In this document: one piece after another, positions 11,561-22,120 of the stretch | Numbering within the stretch: position 1 is the first letter of the stretch | Layout: each line of letters starts with the position of its first letter | NCBI RefSeq assembly: GCF_018691265.1 | Contig: NW_024881316.1 | Span: 5,852,819-5,916,818, forward strand | Direction of reading: 5' to 3' | Length of the DNA stretch: 64,000 nucleotides | From: Tyto alba | Lineage: Eukaryota > Chordata > Aves > Strigiformes > Tytonidae | The notes under the pieces: generated by a model | Told to the model about the DNA's origin: nothing | Databases searched by the model: none | What the model saw: the letters and a program-made list of their open reading frames with translations, nothing else | Made by a program: the position numbers and the translations under genes

Positions 11561-14500
11561 TGGAGTTCTTAAACAGGAACTGTTCTTTAGGTAAACATGG
11601 GTCTTCTCACATATATAATCTGCTAAGGAAGCTAGTGTTTTGAAATTAGGGATTTCACACTATTAATGAAGAATTCTGGCTGGAGTGATTAAAAGTTTTC
11701 ATGCTGCTCAAGAGACTTTGCAGACTTTACTTCACACCTAAATTACCTATGTGACCTAAACCTCAGAGCTAAAATATCTGGCCCTTCTGGGTGGTGAATA
11801 GAAGTATCTTAAGTCATTTCTCCACTGGGGAGGTGAGGATAATTTTACCAGCTCTGATTCTGGTGTAAATGGTGAAAGGCGATAAAGTGCAGTCGAAGGA
11901 ACTGGATTCACTGATTACAGTTACAAAAAGCAAGCTGTAAATTTGAACAGGAAATGGAACATAACGTGAACCCAAGAGCTTTGCTACTAACCAGACAGAA
12001 AGAAAAAAAAAGTCACCTTTAGTGTGCTTCCTTTCAAAGGAGAGAAATGCATAAAAAATAAGGTATCTCATTAAGAGAGGTAGCTGAAAGTCTGCACAGA
12101 TTACACAGTTACAGGTGACAGCAGAGCATCAAAGCAAACACAGGCTATTTATGCCGAAAAGACCTAAGGAAAAATCTCAAAGGAAGCAAACTGAACTAGG
12201 TCAGACAGGTTATTTAACTCAAAAAGCATGATTTGAAAAGCAAGTTGTATCCACATAAGGAAGGTACAGAGGAAGACACAGAAAGGATCAACTTTGACAA
12301 GCTACAAATAGTTTGGGAAACGTCTTGCAAAAAACTACCAAGACCAATAAAAAATAATGAAAATAAAAGAGATATACACTGGCTTTCCTATTAGAAAAAA
12401 ATAATCCACAACTCTTCAGCTCAGAAAAGACAGCAGGGGTCTAGAAAAATCATGAGTGGTGTGAAGACTGATGAGGTGACAACTGTTCATAATTTCTGAC
12501 AGAAGAAGCAGGAGCATCAGATAAAAACAATACATGGCAAGTTGAGAAGCAACAAAGGGAAAAACTCACGTGTTAAACCCAGCGCTGCCTGCTGTCACTG
12601 CTGGGGGTTTGTGTTGAAAATTGACAAATACCCAAATACACTGAGATACGCAAAGCCTGAAGGAAGTATCGAAGCACTCTGAATTGGAAATGAGAATAAT
12701 CTGGGGACTGTTATCACTACATACTTCCCTTGTTTGATGTTCTCGCTCAGGCGTTTATTTCTGATTGCTGCCAAATAGCAACCAGGAAATAATGGGCTAG
12801 ACAGATCTTGGTGTGACCCAGTATAACTGTTGTTCATTTTTTTGTGCCTGTGTAGTTTTAGAGGTTCCCAACAAACTTTCATGTAGCTACAAAAGGAAGC
12901 ATTGGCCACTTATGCCTAAATTGAGACCAAGTTTATTTGACTGGATCCCCTTGCTTTGTTCATCTGTATACTGAAGTTTGGTGGCTTGGTCAGTACAGCC
13001 AGGCATGTTTAATTACACATTTAGCTAAGTATTTGCAGCGTGTCTCAAATTCTCTATACAAGCTGACCTTAATGATCTAGATCAAAAGGCATCATTAATC
13101 CTGGTGAGGCCTGAAACAACACAGCCAGGAGTGGGCTCCAGTGGCCCCTTTGACTGTGTGCCCACAGCACTGTGAAACTGATAGTCTAGGGTCATGTTAA
13201 ACAGGCAAAGCTAGGATCACAGGATTTGGCTAAATCCAGCAAAACTGTTGGCATCTGTGACTCCTCCGGATACAAGCTGAAAAAGACCTTTCGAGAGAAA
13301 GGTAGTGAGAATTGCAGAGTAGTTGATCACAACAGGGCTACACCCATACTCATCCGGACATTTGAATTTCATCTTACTCCCATTATTTCATCAGTTAAAC
13401 TAAACCAGTATTTTGGAAATGAATCTGAATTCTGCTCCTTAAGTTGTTTGGGTTTTTTTTATGGCTTGGAAGTAAAGTATAGCAGTAGGACCACTAAAAA
13501 GTCAATGATACTTTGAAGAAAAACGCACTCATTGCTCCCTATTGTGACAGGTACGCTACAGGGTCTCTAATTACCAGCGAGGACGAGAGAACAGAAACCC
13601 CTTTGGGATACAGTCAGGGCAGCACAGCTAACACAGCTGGCTGTGCCAACTGCAGGAGTTCGCTAGGAACAAATGACTGCAGAGAGACTGTGGGACTTAC
13701 TAAAATTGTAGTAAGATTAGTTACTTTTTCTTCTCTGTTCTCTAAACTTGAGAGGATAGGTTTTTTAGGTCCTCTTCTTGCCATGCAGACTGCACGGTCA
13801 GAATGGCAGAGCTGTAGGCTAAGTGCACATCACCTGCAATACTGACTAGAGCAGAACCAGAAATTGTAATTCCTTTTTCCAGACATCCTGCAGAATTCTG
13901 AACTTCTGTACCAGGACTTGAATTTTCTGAAGGTGAAAGCGATTCACCTTTGCTAGTCCTCCTGAACTGCTAACAGCATTAAAAAACAAACAAAATCCTT
14001 AAAATTATAACTATGCAAATTTATAGGTGGGGATGGGATGGGTTAGTTTGTTTTTTAAAGTTTAAGACACGCAAATTAAAGTACATAAAAGAAGAAAGGG
14101 GGTTTAGTAACTTTCTTGGACATCTAAAATTTTCCAGCATAAACCGATTACATCTTTGTAATAAGAACTTCAAATACAGGCAAGTTCTCACTTGATACTG
14201 AGCTGCTGAGGGAACAGAAGCTGTTGACTGAATGCTATAGCATTTTGTGCTCAGAAGCAGATCTGCATGTAAAAATAGATATACCTGTAAAATAAGGAAT
14301 CATACAGCATTTTGAACACTGAGTATTCTAGCATCAGGTCAGTTTCCGTTTGTATTTTCTGACCGGTAGCAAACTTCAGGCCTCACAATCACGTAGTACA
14401 AACCTAAAAATTTGTGCTTGTACTCTTTGATAACACAGCAACTATTCTAAAACTCTAGCTACACATGAAGCATAATAAATCCATGCGTAAGGTAGTTACC

Positions 14501-14575
14501 CCAATTCCATTAGAATATCTGCAGTTTAACTATTCTAAACAAACTACCCAACACAGTTATTTGGGAAAGGATAAT
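10330..14575. other. Intergenic region between convergent CCNC and TSTD3
   Basis: Beyond the possible long CCNC 3' UTR (to about 11560) there is no gene I can support. The sequence is A/T-rich with small simple repeats, for example a short GATA run near 11370. Open frames at 13226-13516 and 13513-13845 show no recognisable protein. Confidence 0.65.
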
Positions 14576-14910
14576 TTTATTTGTCTTATCATCATTAGTT
14601 AACAGTCATAAACTACATCGTACAAAAATCTTAGTAAACATAATAAGCACTTAGGTTCTCTTCACGTATTTTCACCAAAAAACAGAGCCCAAAGTAAAGG
14701 CTGAACAAATTTAACATCCTCTGCTCGTGTCATAGTCTTTAGATGTAATTTAAACCAAGCAGTTGCTTTCCATAGCTATTTGAAGGTGAATGTCCATTTA
14801 CACAAGACAGGAGTGGGCTGTATTCTGGAAGTGGAATATACATAGTTTGGATGCTAAAACCTGCAAAACATCCTGAAGCCCTGATGGGGCAAGGGTTGGG
14901 GTAGTCATCT
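14560..14910 (-). promoter_or_regulatory. TSTD3: TSTD3 3' UTR with poly(A) signal
   Basis: On the minus strand an AATAAA hexamer reads from 14581 down to 14576, about 330 bases after the stop codon. Cleavage would fall near 14555-14565. No competing hexamer closer to the stop was noticed. Confidence 0.5.
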
Positions 14911-14974
14911 TCATTTTTCCTCTGGAGGTTCATGTTTTACCCAATCTTCAAAGCCACCAGCATATTGCTGAACT
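14911..14974 (-). CDS. TSTD3: TSTD3 terminal coding exon 4
   Basis: Acceptor attttcag. It completes the Arg codon and encodes VQQYAGGFEDWVKHEPPEEK, then TGA at 14913-14911. The YAGGFEDW block is the usual C-terminal end of a rhodanese domain. Confidence 0.94.
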
Positions 14975-17052
14975 CTGAAAATACATGTAAGATACAATGT
15001 TAAGAAGGACTCTTCTTGAAAAAGGTATCTAAGAGGACATGACCAAAAAAATCCCAAAGAAACAAACAAACAAACAAACAAAAATAGAATTTTTTTGCAA
15101 TCAAATACACTTGTACCTAGCTTCAATGACCCAGATCAACATTCTTGGTACTCTAATACTGCCTGCTTCCATGCAGTGTGTTCTGTAACTCCTTTCTTCC
15201 AAATGACATAACACTAGAGATCAAACATCAAGCAAGTAGTAACACCAGGATCACTGAAACAGTTTACCACTTATTTTTTTAAAAAAGAGAGAACAGTCTC
15301 ACTGCAGTAAAAGATTTACACGTTATTACATATATGACTTCAGATGTCGCTTCGTAAACGCAGCACACTAATCTTTACTTCTCGCAAACCTACATCATCT
15401 GACATAGACCTGCACAAAACTAAAGTCTGGGAAACAAAAACCCACCGTGCAAAACAATGCTGATTCCTTCAATTAGGCAGCATGAAAAAACAGTAATGGA
15501 GGATATTTTGCACTTTTTAAAGCGGTGTATTTATAAAACACAAAAGTAATTCGATACTTTTGACTAGAATTAGCAGGGATACCCCAGTTCATGAATTGCA
15601 GTTCAGTGAAAACACGAGCAATCAGCCTATTTTTAAAATTCTATCTGCAGTCTTCAAGCCAGTGAAACACCTTCTGGCATGGGTGTAACAATTTTGCCAA
15701 CCAAATGCTGTTTCTGCTTTCACTCTACCAATCTCATTGTCTTTTTAGCTATTCACTGCTTTACTTCTGGCAAACAATCCCACGCTTTACTAAAAGGGAA
15801 GGCGTACTTTGTCACCCGTGAACTGTACAGCTAGAATTGCAATTTAACAATGGGTGTGGTTTCATAAACTCTTTAAGATCGTACTTCTACCAGAGTGAGC
15901 AGTTCTCCACCTGTTCAGTCATCCTGCGTCTCAGGACTAGTGCTTACGAAGCTGTGTAAGGAAGCAACATTTCAGCAAGGGAGCCCTAGGAGGCAGAAGG
16001 ACCCTTCAGTGGCAGCATGGTCTTGAAGCAGCTCGTGTCACTGCGGCAGATGCGCAGAGCTGCTGAGGGCTTGTTTCACAGGGCGATACACCTCACTTTG
16101 CAGGAACACTCAATGGTGTCTTTCAAGGCTCAGCGGAGTCAAGAGGAAGTGTCTAAATCAAATACCAGCCATTTTTTTCATACTCCGCATTTAAATTTTT
16201 ACACTTGTCCACAAGAAGCTGAGTACGAGTTCTGCTTCATGGGGCGAGGCTGCCTGAATCCCATCCTTACACACACAAGTCATACCTGCTGAAACCCAAG
16301 GACATGGCAAACCCGAGTGCTTGTTTACTTCTTGTTCCTGCCAAACAGGAGAAAACCACAGGGTCCGACTTGGATGGCATCTTTTGCTTGTACTGCTCCT
16401 TGAACTCCATTGGGTCCATCTGTAGAGCTTCCACTAATTCACCCACTGGGAAATACAGAGAAAAAAAAAAAAAAGGTCATTTATTCTCCATCCACAGGCT
16501 TACACGGTAAGGCTTCTAATTCCTCTGGAGGAAAAGTTTAGCCTCAGAACATACTAGCAGCTGCCTAGCACAGCTCTAGTATTTTTGCTCAGTCACCACC
16601 GCTTGTCCAGACTTGAGCATCAAGCAAAGGGGAGCGCCGAACGCCTCCATGTGAGTAACTTACGCGGTATGTTGATGGACGCGGGGATTTTTCCAAATCT
16701 GTCGACCTCCCACCTCTCCCGCACGTCTATGTGGAGGACGTTGGTCTTCTTCAAGTCCTTGAGCTCTCGGTAGGAAAGGCTCGGCGGCCCTCCGGCGCAG
16801 AGGCCGCGGCTGGCGGTACCCGCCGCCCCGGGACCTGACGGAGAGGCACCGCCCGTGAGCCCAGAGCCGGCCCCCGCTCCCCCCGCCTCTCGGGGGAGCC
16901 CGTCGCCCCTAAATAACGTTTACACACATTCAGGCGGGGCTCCCCCCCCCCGGCCGCCAGCAAACCCCTCACCCCCGGCCGCCCGCCTCACCGGTCGCCG
17001 CCGCCCGCCACCAGCCGCCACCCGCCGCCCGCCACCAGCCCCCGCCCGCCAT
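14911..17052 (-). CDS. TSTD3: Rhodanese-like sulfurtransferase TSTD3, complete (four coding exons)
   Basis: Single-domain rhodanese (thiosulfate sulfurtransferase-like). In transcript order the exons are 17052-16992, 16834-16664, 16445-16286 and 14974-14911; all introns are GT-AG and phases match, giving 456 nt and 151 aa. A Gly/Ala/Trp/Arg-rich N-terminus (1-40) is followed by the rhodanese fold: SLSYRELKDL (39-48), the HIDVRERWEV strand and helix (55-64), GKIPASINIPL (68-78), the active-site loop CLAGTRS with Cys111 as predicted persulfide carrier, and QQYAGGFEDW (133-142). Human TSTD3 has the same CLAGxRS loop and YAGGWKEW end. The ATG at 17050-17052 is the only ATG in frame upstream of the domain; the frame itself stays open to about 17181. 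Length is near the human protein without its longer N-terminus. Substrate and cellular location are unproven. It lies head-to-head with USP45 and tail-to-tail with CCNC. Domain identity is sure; the exon 1 model is inferred. Confidence 0.9.
14975..16285 (-). other. TSTD3 intron 3
   Basis: Ordinary A/T-rich intron of about 1.3 kb. It carries a short (CAAA)n run at 15060-15084. No other feature seen. Confidence 0.75.
16286..16445 (-). CDS. TSTD3: TSTD3 coding exon 3 (active-site loop)
   Basis: Acceptor tttcccag, donor gtatga. It encodes GELVEALQMDPMEFKEQYKQ, then KMPSKSDPVVFSCLAGTRSK with the catalytic-type Cys, and QALGFAMSLGFS, plus two bases of an Arg codon. Confidence 0.95.
16664..16834 (-). 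CDS. TSTD3: TSTD3 coding exon 2
   Basis: Acceptor ccgtcag, donor gtaagt. It encodes the linker and the first half of the rhodanese domain, including LSYRELKDLKKTNVLHIDVR and GKIPASINIP, ending after one base of a Leu codon. The domain part is certain; the 5' limit rests on the acceptor and on phase matching with exon 1. Confidence 0.88.
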
Positions 17053-17165
17053 CCGCCCGCCTCCAAAGATGGCGGCCGCCCGGCCGGCGGGGAGGGGGAG
17101 GCGGCTCCGCCTCAGGGTGGGGCGCGCCCAGGGCCTCGGGAGGCACCGCCGGTGTAGCCAGGCCC
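16750..17165. promoter_or_regulatory. TSTD3: CpG island, TSTD3 promoter and first exon
   Basis: Dense CG dinucleotides and very high G+C, strongly set off from the A/T-rich flanks on both sides. It covers TSTD3 exons 1 and 2. The right side is cut short at 17195 by an LTR insertion, so the original island or upstream promoter may have extended further. No TATA box is apparent, as is usual for CpG-island promoters. Confidence 0.8.
16992..17052 (-). CDS. TSTD3: TSTD3 coding exon 1
   Basis: Starts at ATG 17052-17050 inside the CpG island and encodes MAGGGWWRAAGGGWWRAAAT plus one base; donor gtgagg. It contains a direct repeat of a GGGWWRAA unit. No human counterpart is recognisable, so support is the frame, the matching phase, the CpG context and the donor. 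Confidence 0.65.
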
Positions 17166-17194
17166 GGTTAAAACCAGTCACCTTGTTTGGTTTT

Positions 17195-17936
17195 TGTGAT
17201 AAATAATAGAAGAATTTTGCTTTCGCTAAAAGTAATTAAACAATTACTTTTATTGAATTAGGCTGAAGCTGTTATTAGTACAATGATACAAATTTTAAGA
17301 AAAGTAAAATAATTTACTAGTGGGAAAAGAGAAGAGAGGGGGGATTGATCAGAGGAAACACCAACCCAACAGTCCCCCCTTTTTCCTTTGAAATGCTCAC
17401 CAGATGGTCCATATCAAAGGATGGTAACTCCTTTGCAATGGAATGGGAAAGAACATGATGGGCCCTCTCTGTTATCTCCTGTTCTTGAGATAAGAGAGGA
17501 ACTGGAGCCACTGAGCCATAAAGACAAAAGAGCTACAAATTAGCCCAGACTTGAAGGACAAGGTGTACGCGACCACAGGACTGAGTTTGCGCAGAAATAA
17601 GGGTCAACGAGCGAACACCGTGAAGAAGACTACGAGCCTTCATCTGAAGACCCCCGCCCACGACCACCAGGGAGCACTGCGCAAGCGCGACGGGAGGAAT
17701 TTGGGTTGGGGGGATATGTTAATGATTTCTCGGAACTAATTGTAATATTCCCTCCCTATCCTTAGAAGTAGTGATGCATATGTATTAGAGTAGATGAATA
17801 TGTAACCATTTATACAATAAAAGGGAGCCCCTTTTGGCTCCAGGGTGCACCATTGCGCCCAGCGCTGTATTCTTTGCTCCACTGACTTTGTCCCCAATAA
17901 AACTTTTTTTATATACACGTGGGCTTGTTTCTCACA
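17195..17936 (+). mobile_element. Solo LTR of an avian endogenous retrovirus
   Basis: Length 742 bp. It starts TGTGA and ends TCACA (matching inverted ends, TG...CA) and is flanked by perfect 5-bp direct repeats GTTTT at 17190-17194 and 17937-17941, the signature of retroviral integration. Inside are an A/T-rich TATA-like stretch (about 17811-17822), a perfect 6-bp stem hairpin GGAGCC/GGCTCC (17824-17841) at the expected start of R, and AATAAA at 17896-17901 followed by a short U5-like tail. Together these fix the orientation as plus. There is no internal region or second LTR nearby, so it is a solo LTR left by recombination. The 5-bp duplication is seen; the family was not identified. It inserted in or beside a (GTTTT)n tract. 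Confidence 0.85.
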
Positions 17937-17996
17937 GTTTTGTTTTGTTTTGTTTTGTTTGGTTTTGTTTTGGTTTGGTTTTGGTTTGTTTTTCCC
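17937..17996 (+). repeat. (GTTTT)n / GGTTTT simple repeat
   Basis: Tandem GTTTT units with GGTTTT variants immediately right of the solo LTR. It probably predates the insertion, since the same motif (tttggttttt) lies on the left flank. This also makes the 5-bp target duplication slightly less informative by itself. Confidence 0.85.
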
Positions 17997-17999
17997 TTG

Positions 18000-19285
18000 T
18001 GAATCCCTCCAATTTCTGAGAATTTATGACTTGGCGTCCATAAAGTATTCGCATGCTGGCACGCGGTGACTGTACAGCATTGCACTGGCGTCCCTCCCGT
18101 TCTGGCAAGGCCCGGATTTCACCAGGGCGACAAATGTGCCCGCTGCCCCGCACAGCACCCACGGGCACGGGGGGCAGCGGGGTCGGGCAGCCGCTGCCAT
18201 CGGTTTCCGTACACCCAGCAACTGCCGCTTTGCCGGGGCGCAGTGATTTCCACAACTGAGCCGAGCTGCTGAGAAGCCTTTAAAGTGCCAAAGGCTGTGA
18301 GACTGAACGGGGATGAGGAATTTTGGTGCCAAATCCACTCAAAGTCATTCCAAAAAAAAAAAAAAAAAACCTCTCAGCGTTACACCTGAAAAGATGAATT
18401 TAGCTTTCACCCGTGCCACTGTCCCTTCACAGCCACAGGAACTGCGGTCCAAGGGCAAACCCTGCATCCCTAGTTTCCACGCGGTTTGGTTCTAAAAGCT
18501 GTCAGTCTTCCAGCCCCAATGACTGATAACCAAGATATGTGTTAAGTAGAGAAATTAGGGCCCTTCTCCTCAATGCGTTTTAAATCACTACTCTGTATTT
18601 ACTACATTCCTTTGTAGATATATTATGTACTCCCAGTTCCAGTCTTTAAAGGCAGACATGCTAGATCTCTTCTCTTTGTAAAAGATGCATTATGAGGAGT
18701 ATGTTTTTGACTCTTTACTAATGAGAGTTTTCCTTCTCAAAACGAGAACAAAATATTTCTCTGTACTGTAAAGTGTGACAAACTGAACTTGGCACATGTA
18801 ACTGGTTCACTAGTTGCCCTTCTGCCAGCCTTTCCATATGGCCTCCTTGACAGGCATTTGCAAATTGTCTCTTTGAAGCAGTATATCTATGTAAGAGTCG
18901 AAGTTTTATCCATTTTCCATTTTCAACAAGGCATGGGTAAAATATACTACTTCTAGAAATTCTCTTTTCGAGTATAATTTACTGTGTATTTTATCTGTAG
19001 TAAAATAGTGACCACAGTTACTCTCCATTTATTGCATACATCACTATAAGGACTGTAAAGCACGTGATGTGGAACGTCAAAGATACCCGTCATGAAATGC
19101 ATATTCACATGATGTTGCATTTTATTTATTAATTTATAGTTTTAATTTGACCCTGTGTCATACATATATACACACACAAAGAGAGAACACACTAGCTTGC
19201 TTGCAGAAATCGGAATGATCCACTAGCCATCTTGTAAAAGACTGAAGTCAGAGGAGACCAAGCCAGGTAAACTCCCCCAGTCAGT
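18000..19285. other. Intergenic sequence between TSTD3 and the pyrimidine-rich block
   Basis: The first 250 bases (18050-18260) are GC-rich with several CpGs and could be a displaced remainder of the promoter region. An A-run lies at 18352-18370. The rest is ordinary A/T-rich sequence with no recognised gene or repeat. Confidence 0.5.
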
Positions 19286-20570
19286 GAAAGGGTGGGAAGC
19301 AGCACACTCAGTTCTCTCGCCTTCATGGCACTGTCATCCAGCACTCACTCAACCCCTCCTCAGCAGCTTTCTTCATTTCACCTCTTGGGACTCTCTCCAT
19401 CGCACCTCTTCTTCATTTCACTCTCTCTCCGCTTCTGCACAGCCTCCCACACTCATCCCCAGTGGCGTCACATCCCAGCTCACTACCCTGCTGTATTTAC
19501 CCTTGCACAGTCTTTATCAAGTCGTACTGCCTTTCTGATTTGTTACTGCATTTTCTGACTACCATGTGTTTTTTTCCACCCACAAACTTTCCAGCCTTCC
19601 CATCGTATTCTTCACCATGATTTACTATTTGCCTTTGGCCTTCCCTCTCTGATTTCTCTTTCCTTTCTTTCACACCTCTGATTGCTGATGCTCCTTGTGT
19701 TTCTTTCTTCTTTGCCCTTGACCCTTCATTTTCTCTCATTACGAAACCTCAGACATGATTCATTCTCAACACTGGCTTTCCTTGGCTCTGCTTTTGCCTT
19801 GCTGAGTGCTTCTGGAGGAATGCTGGGGACCTGGCTGATTTCTGTGACAAATCTCTTTTCCTAACATGCAACTCTAATTTATATCCCATTTTTCCCAACA
19901 CAGCAAGAACTTCTGCATAAAGCCTGCTGTCTTCAGTCTCTGCAAAGAATTCAAACTATTTCCTTTGGGAAACATTTCCTCACCTCTTTTCTACATCCTT
20001 TGCTTGACTTCACCTTCTGCCAGTGCCTCTTCCTGATATTTCTGTTCTCCTCTCCTGTGCTAAACAAATGTATTCCCCTTCACACTATCCCCCTTTCATA
20101 TATGCTCACTTTTCCTTCCTTCAACCTTTTAATCTATTGCTCTGGCAGTGCAATAATTCTCTAGTCTCTCCTGTGCAGAGAGGAGAAAGGACCCACTTCT
20201 TGACCCAATTTGTTTCAGATGATTGTTCCATAGTCTTTCTCTCCCTCTCATGTATAGACTCCATGAACACGATGTTCACAACCCATGTCTGGGGCTACTC
20301 TGTTACATGGTCTGCAGTCTGCCTGCAGATCTTTGTGCTCAGATGTCGCCACTGTCATTAAAGTGCCTAAAGAATTCCTCTTACCTAAATCAAATCCTGC
20401 TTAATCTGTCAACCTCTTTCAACTACTCATCTTGACATCTTGTCTTTGCTTGGTCCAACAACTTCTACGTGGTTCTCTTACCATTCTTTCAGCCTGTTTG
20501 TCAGCAAATTCACTACAGGTTCTCCACCCTTGGTTTCTGAGGGGTGCCACAGCAACCTCACCCTTTTTTT
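19285..20570. repeat. Pyrimidine-rich (C+T) strand-biased block
   Basis: Over about 1.3 kb the plus strand is strongly enriched for C and T (runs such as ttccctctct, tttcctttcttt) with few purine runs. The block ends at the USP45 CpG island. It is not a simple tandem repeat, though short phrases such as cttcatttcac recur. No protein or known element was recognised; it may be a degraded dispersed repeat read on the minus strand. Confidence 0.5.
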
Positions 20571-20849
20571 TTTCTCTATGCCGTATCACTGGATAATGTT
20601 ATTCCAATAAAACTACTATCTCTCAGTCCATAATTCAATTTGCCTCCTGTCCAAACAAAGCCCCTCTTGCTGTCCAGCCGCATGGCAAATTTCATCTCAA
20701 TCCTAGTTTCTGCCAGCTCCTCTCTCATGTGCTGGACATCCCTCGGCCGGGATACGCACCTTTGGTTCTGATCTCCCTCCAGTCCCTCCCACGGTGGCCA
20801 CCTTGAAAAATCCACGAAGGGCCCAGGCCCTTCAGCGTAACCTCTGGGT

Positions 20850-22120
20850 ACGACTACCTGCACCGCTGCAAACCCGTCAGCTTGCTCCCCGACACGCACA
20901 AACCCGCGGCAGTAGCCCCCGCCGCGAAGGTAACCCCCACCCCGTCTCCCTCCCTTCGCACCCCCTTCCCTTCTCCGCCGCGAGTTTCGAAGCGGCCCCG
21001 GGTTCCCTCCCGCCCCCCCCCCCCGCTCCCCACACACCGCCCTTCCGTCCCGGGTGAGGCGTTTTGCCCCCGAACACCCCCCCCCCCCCCCCGGCCGCGC
21101 ACCGCCCCGCCGCCGCCCGCTGGGAGCCGCCCGGGCCCGCGGCTGGGGCGGGGAGCGGGGCGGCGAGGCCGGGGGCGGGCCGCGCCGGGCGGAGCGGAGC
21201 GGCCCCGGCTGCGGCCCAGCTTCCTCCGCCGCTTCCTGCCGCCGCGCCTGCCAGCCGCTCCGTGAGTGCGGGCCGCCCGGGGGGGGGGGGGGAGCCGCCG
21301 GCCCATATCGGGGGAGCGCCGTGGCCGCGGCGGGCTTCTCCCGCAGAGGCGGGGGGAGAGGGGGGGGTGCCGCGGAGTCTCGGCGGCGGGAGGGCCGGGC
21401 CGGGCCACTGGGCCCCGCCACGGCGGCGGCCGAGCCCCGCGGCCTGCGGAGCGCCGCGCAGGGAGGGGGCGGGCCGGGGGGGGGGGGCACCGCCCCGCCG
21501 TAGCCCCGTGGGGCGGCCCGGCCCGGCGCTTCTCCCGCCCTGTTCCACGCGGGTGGCCGAGAGCGGCTCGCGTGGGCTCGCTTTTTGGGGGGGGGGCCGG
21601 CGGCGAGCTGCCGGTGCCGACCCTCCGCTGTCGGCCTAGAACGGGTCAGCCCTGCCGCGACGTGAAAGCAGCAGCAGCAGCAGCAGCACCGGGCAGTCTC
21701 CGTGACCTGCAGTGAGTTTCTCGGTCTGTTACGTGAGAGCGAGCCGGTCGCGTCGCCTTCGGTCGGGTTTAAGCCTCAGGCGTGTTGGCTCTGCGGAAAG
21801 AGATGGGAAGCGAACGCCGCTATGAACTGAGCTTGCGGGGCTGTGTCGTGAGGCTGGCGTGGCTCCTTCTGCCGTGCCGTGACAGCGTGGCACACGCCGG
21901 GCTGGCGATGCCACCGCCGGCCTGCTGCCGCCGCGGCCTGGCTGTGGGCTCCCCACGCCGAGGGTTTTTAGCGGGCGGCGCGTGTGGCCGCAGCGCTGCC
22001 GTTCCGCTGCCTGAAATTGCGTTTTCAGCAAATGCAGGCGGGTACGTGCCCGGTGGTCGGATTGCAGCTTGTCCTCTCGATTGCGCGGAGATGTGGTATT
22101 TTAGACCCCTAACCGCAACT
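20850..22120. promoter_or_regulatory. USP45: Large CpG island, probable USP45 promoter and 5' non-coding exon
   Basis: Very high G+C and dense CpG, with long homopolymer tracts: 16 C at 21077-21092, 14 G at 21279-21292, 12 G at 21476-21487. It is the only promoter-like island between TSTD3 and the first USP45 coding exon at 29.65 kb, and USP45 orthologs have non-coding 5' exons. Candidate donors GTGAGT follow 21261 and 21711, but neither has the preferred G before the cut, so exon 1 cannot be fixed. Long open frames here, such as the minus-strand one at 20576-21490 (304 codons), are expected by chance at such G+C. Confidence 0.75.
21668..21688 (+). repeat. (GCA)7 trinucleotide repeat
   Basis: Seven perfect GCA units in the USP45 CpG island, about 23 bases before a candidate GTGAGT donor at 21712. 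If that donor is used, the repeat lies in the 5' UTR of the transcript. Confidence 0.9.

Noticed and set aside
16969..17181. N-terminal extension of TSTD3 upstream of the ATG at 17052
   Set aside because: The frame is open to 17181 but the first codon there is GTG, not ATG; there is no ATG between it and 17052, so the ATG start was chosen.
20576..21490. 304-codon and other overlapping frames on both strands of the USP45 CpG island
   Set aside because: Extreme G+C makes stop codons rare in every frame; proteins are Pro/Arg/Gly/Ala low-complexity with no homology pattern.
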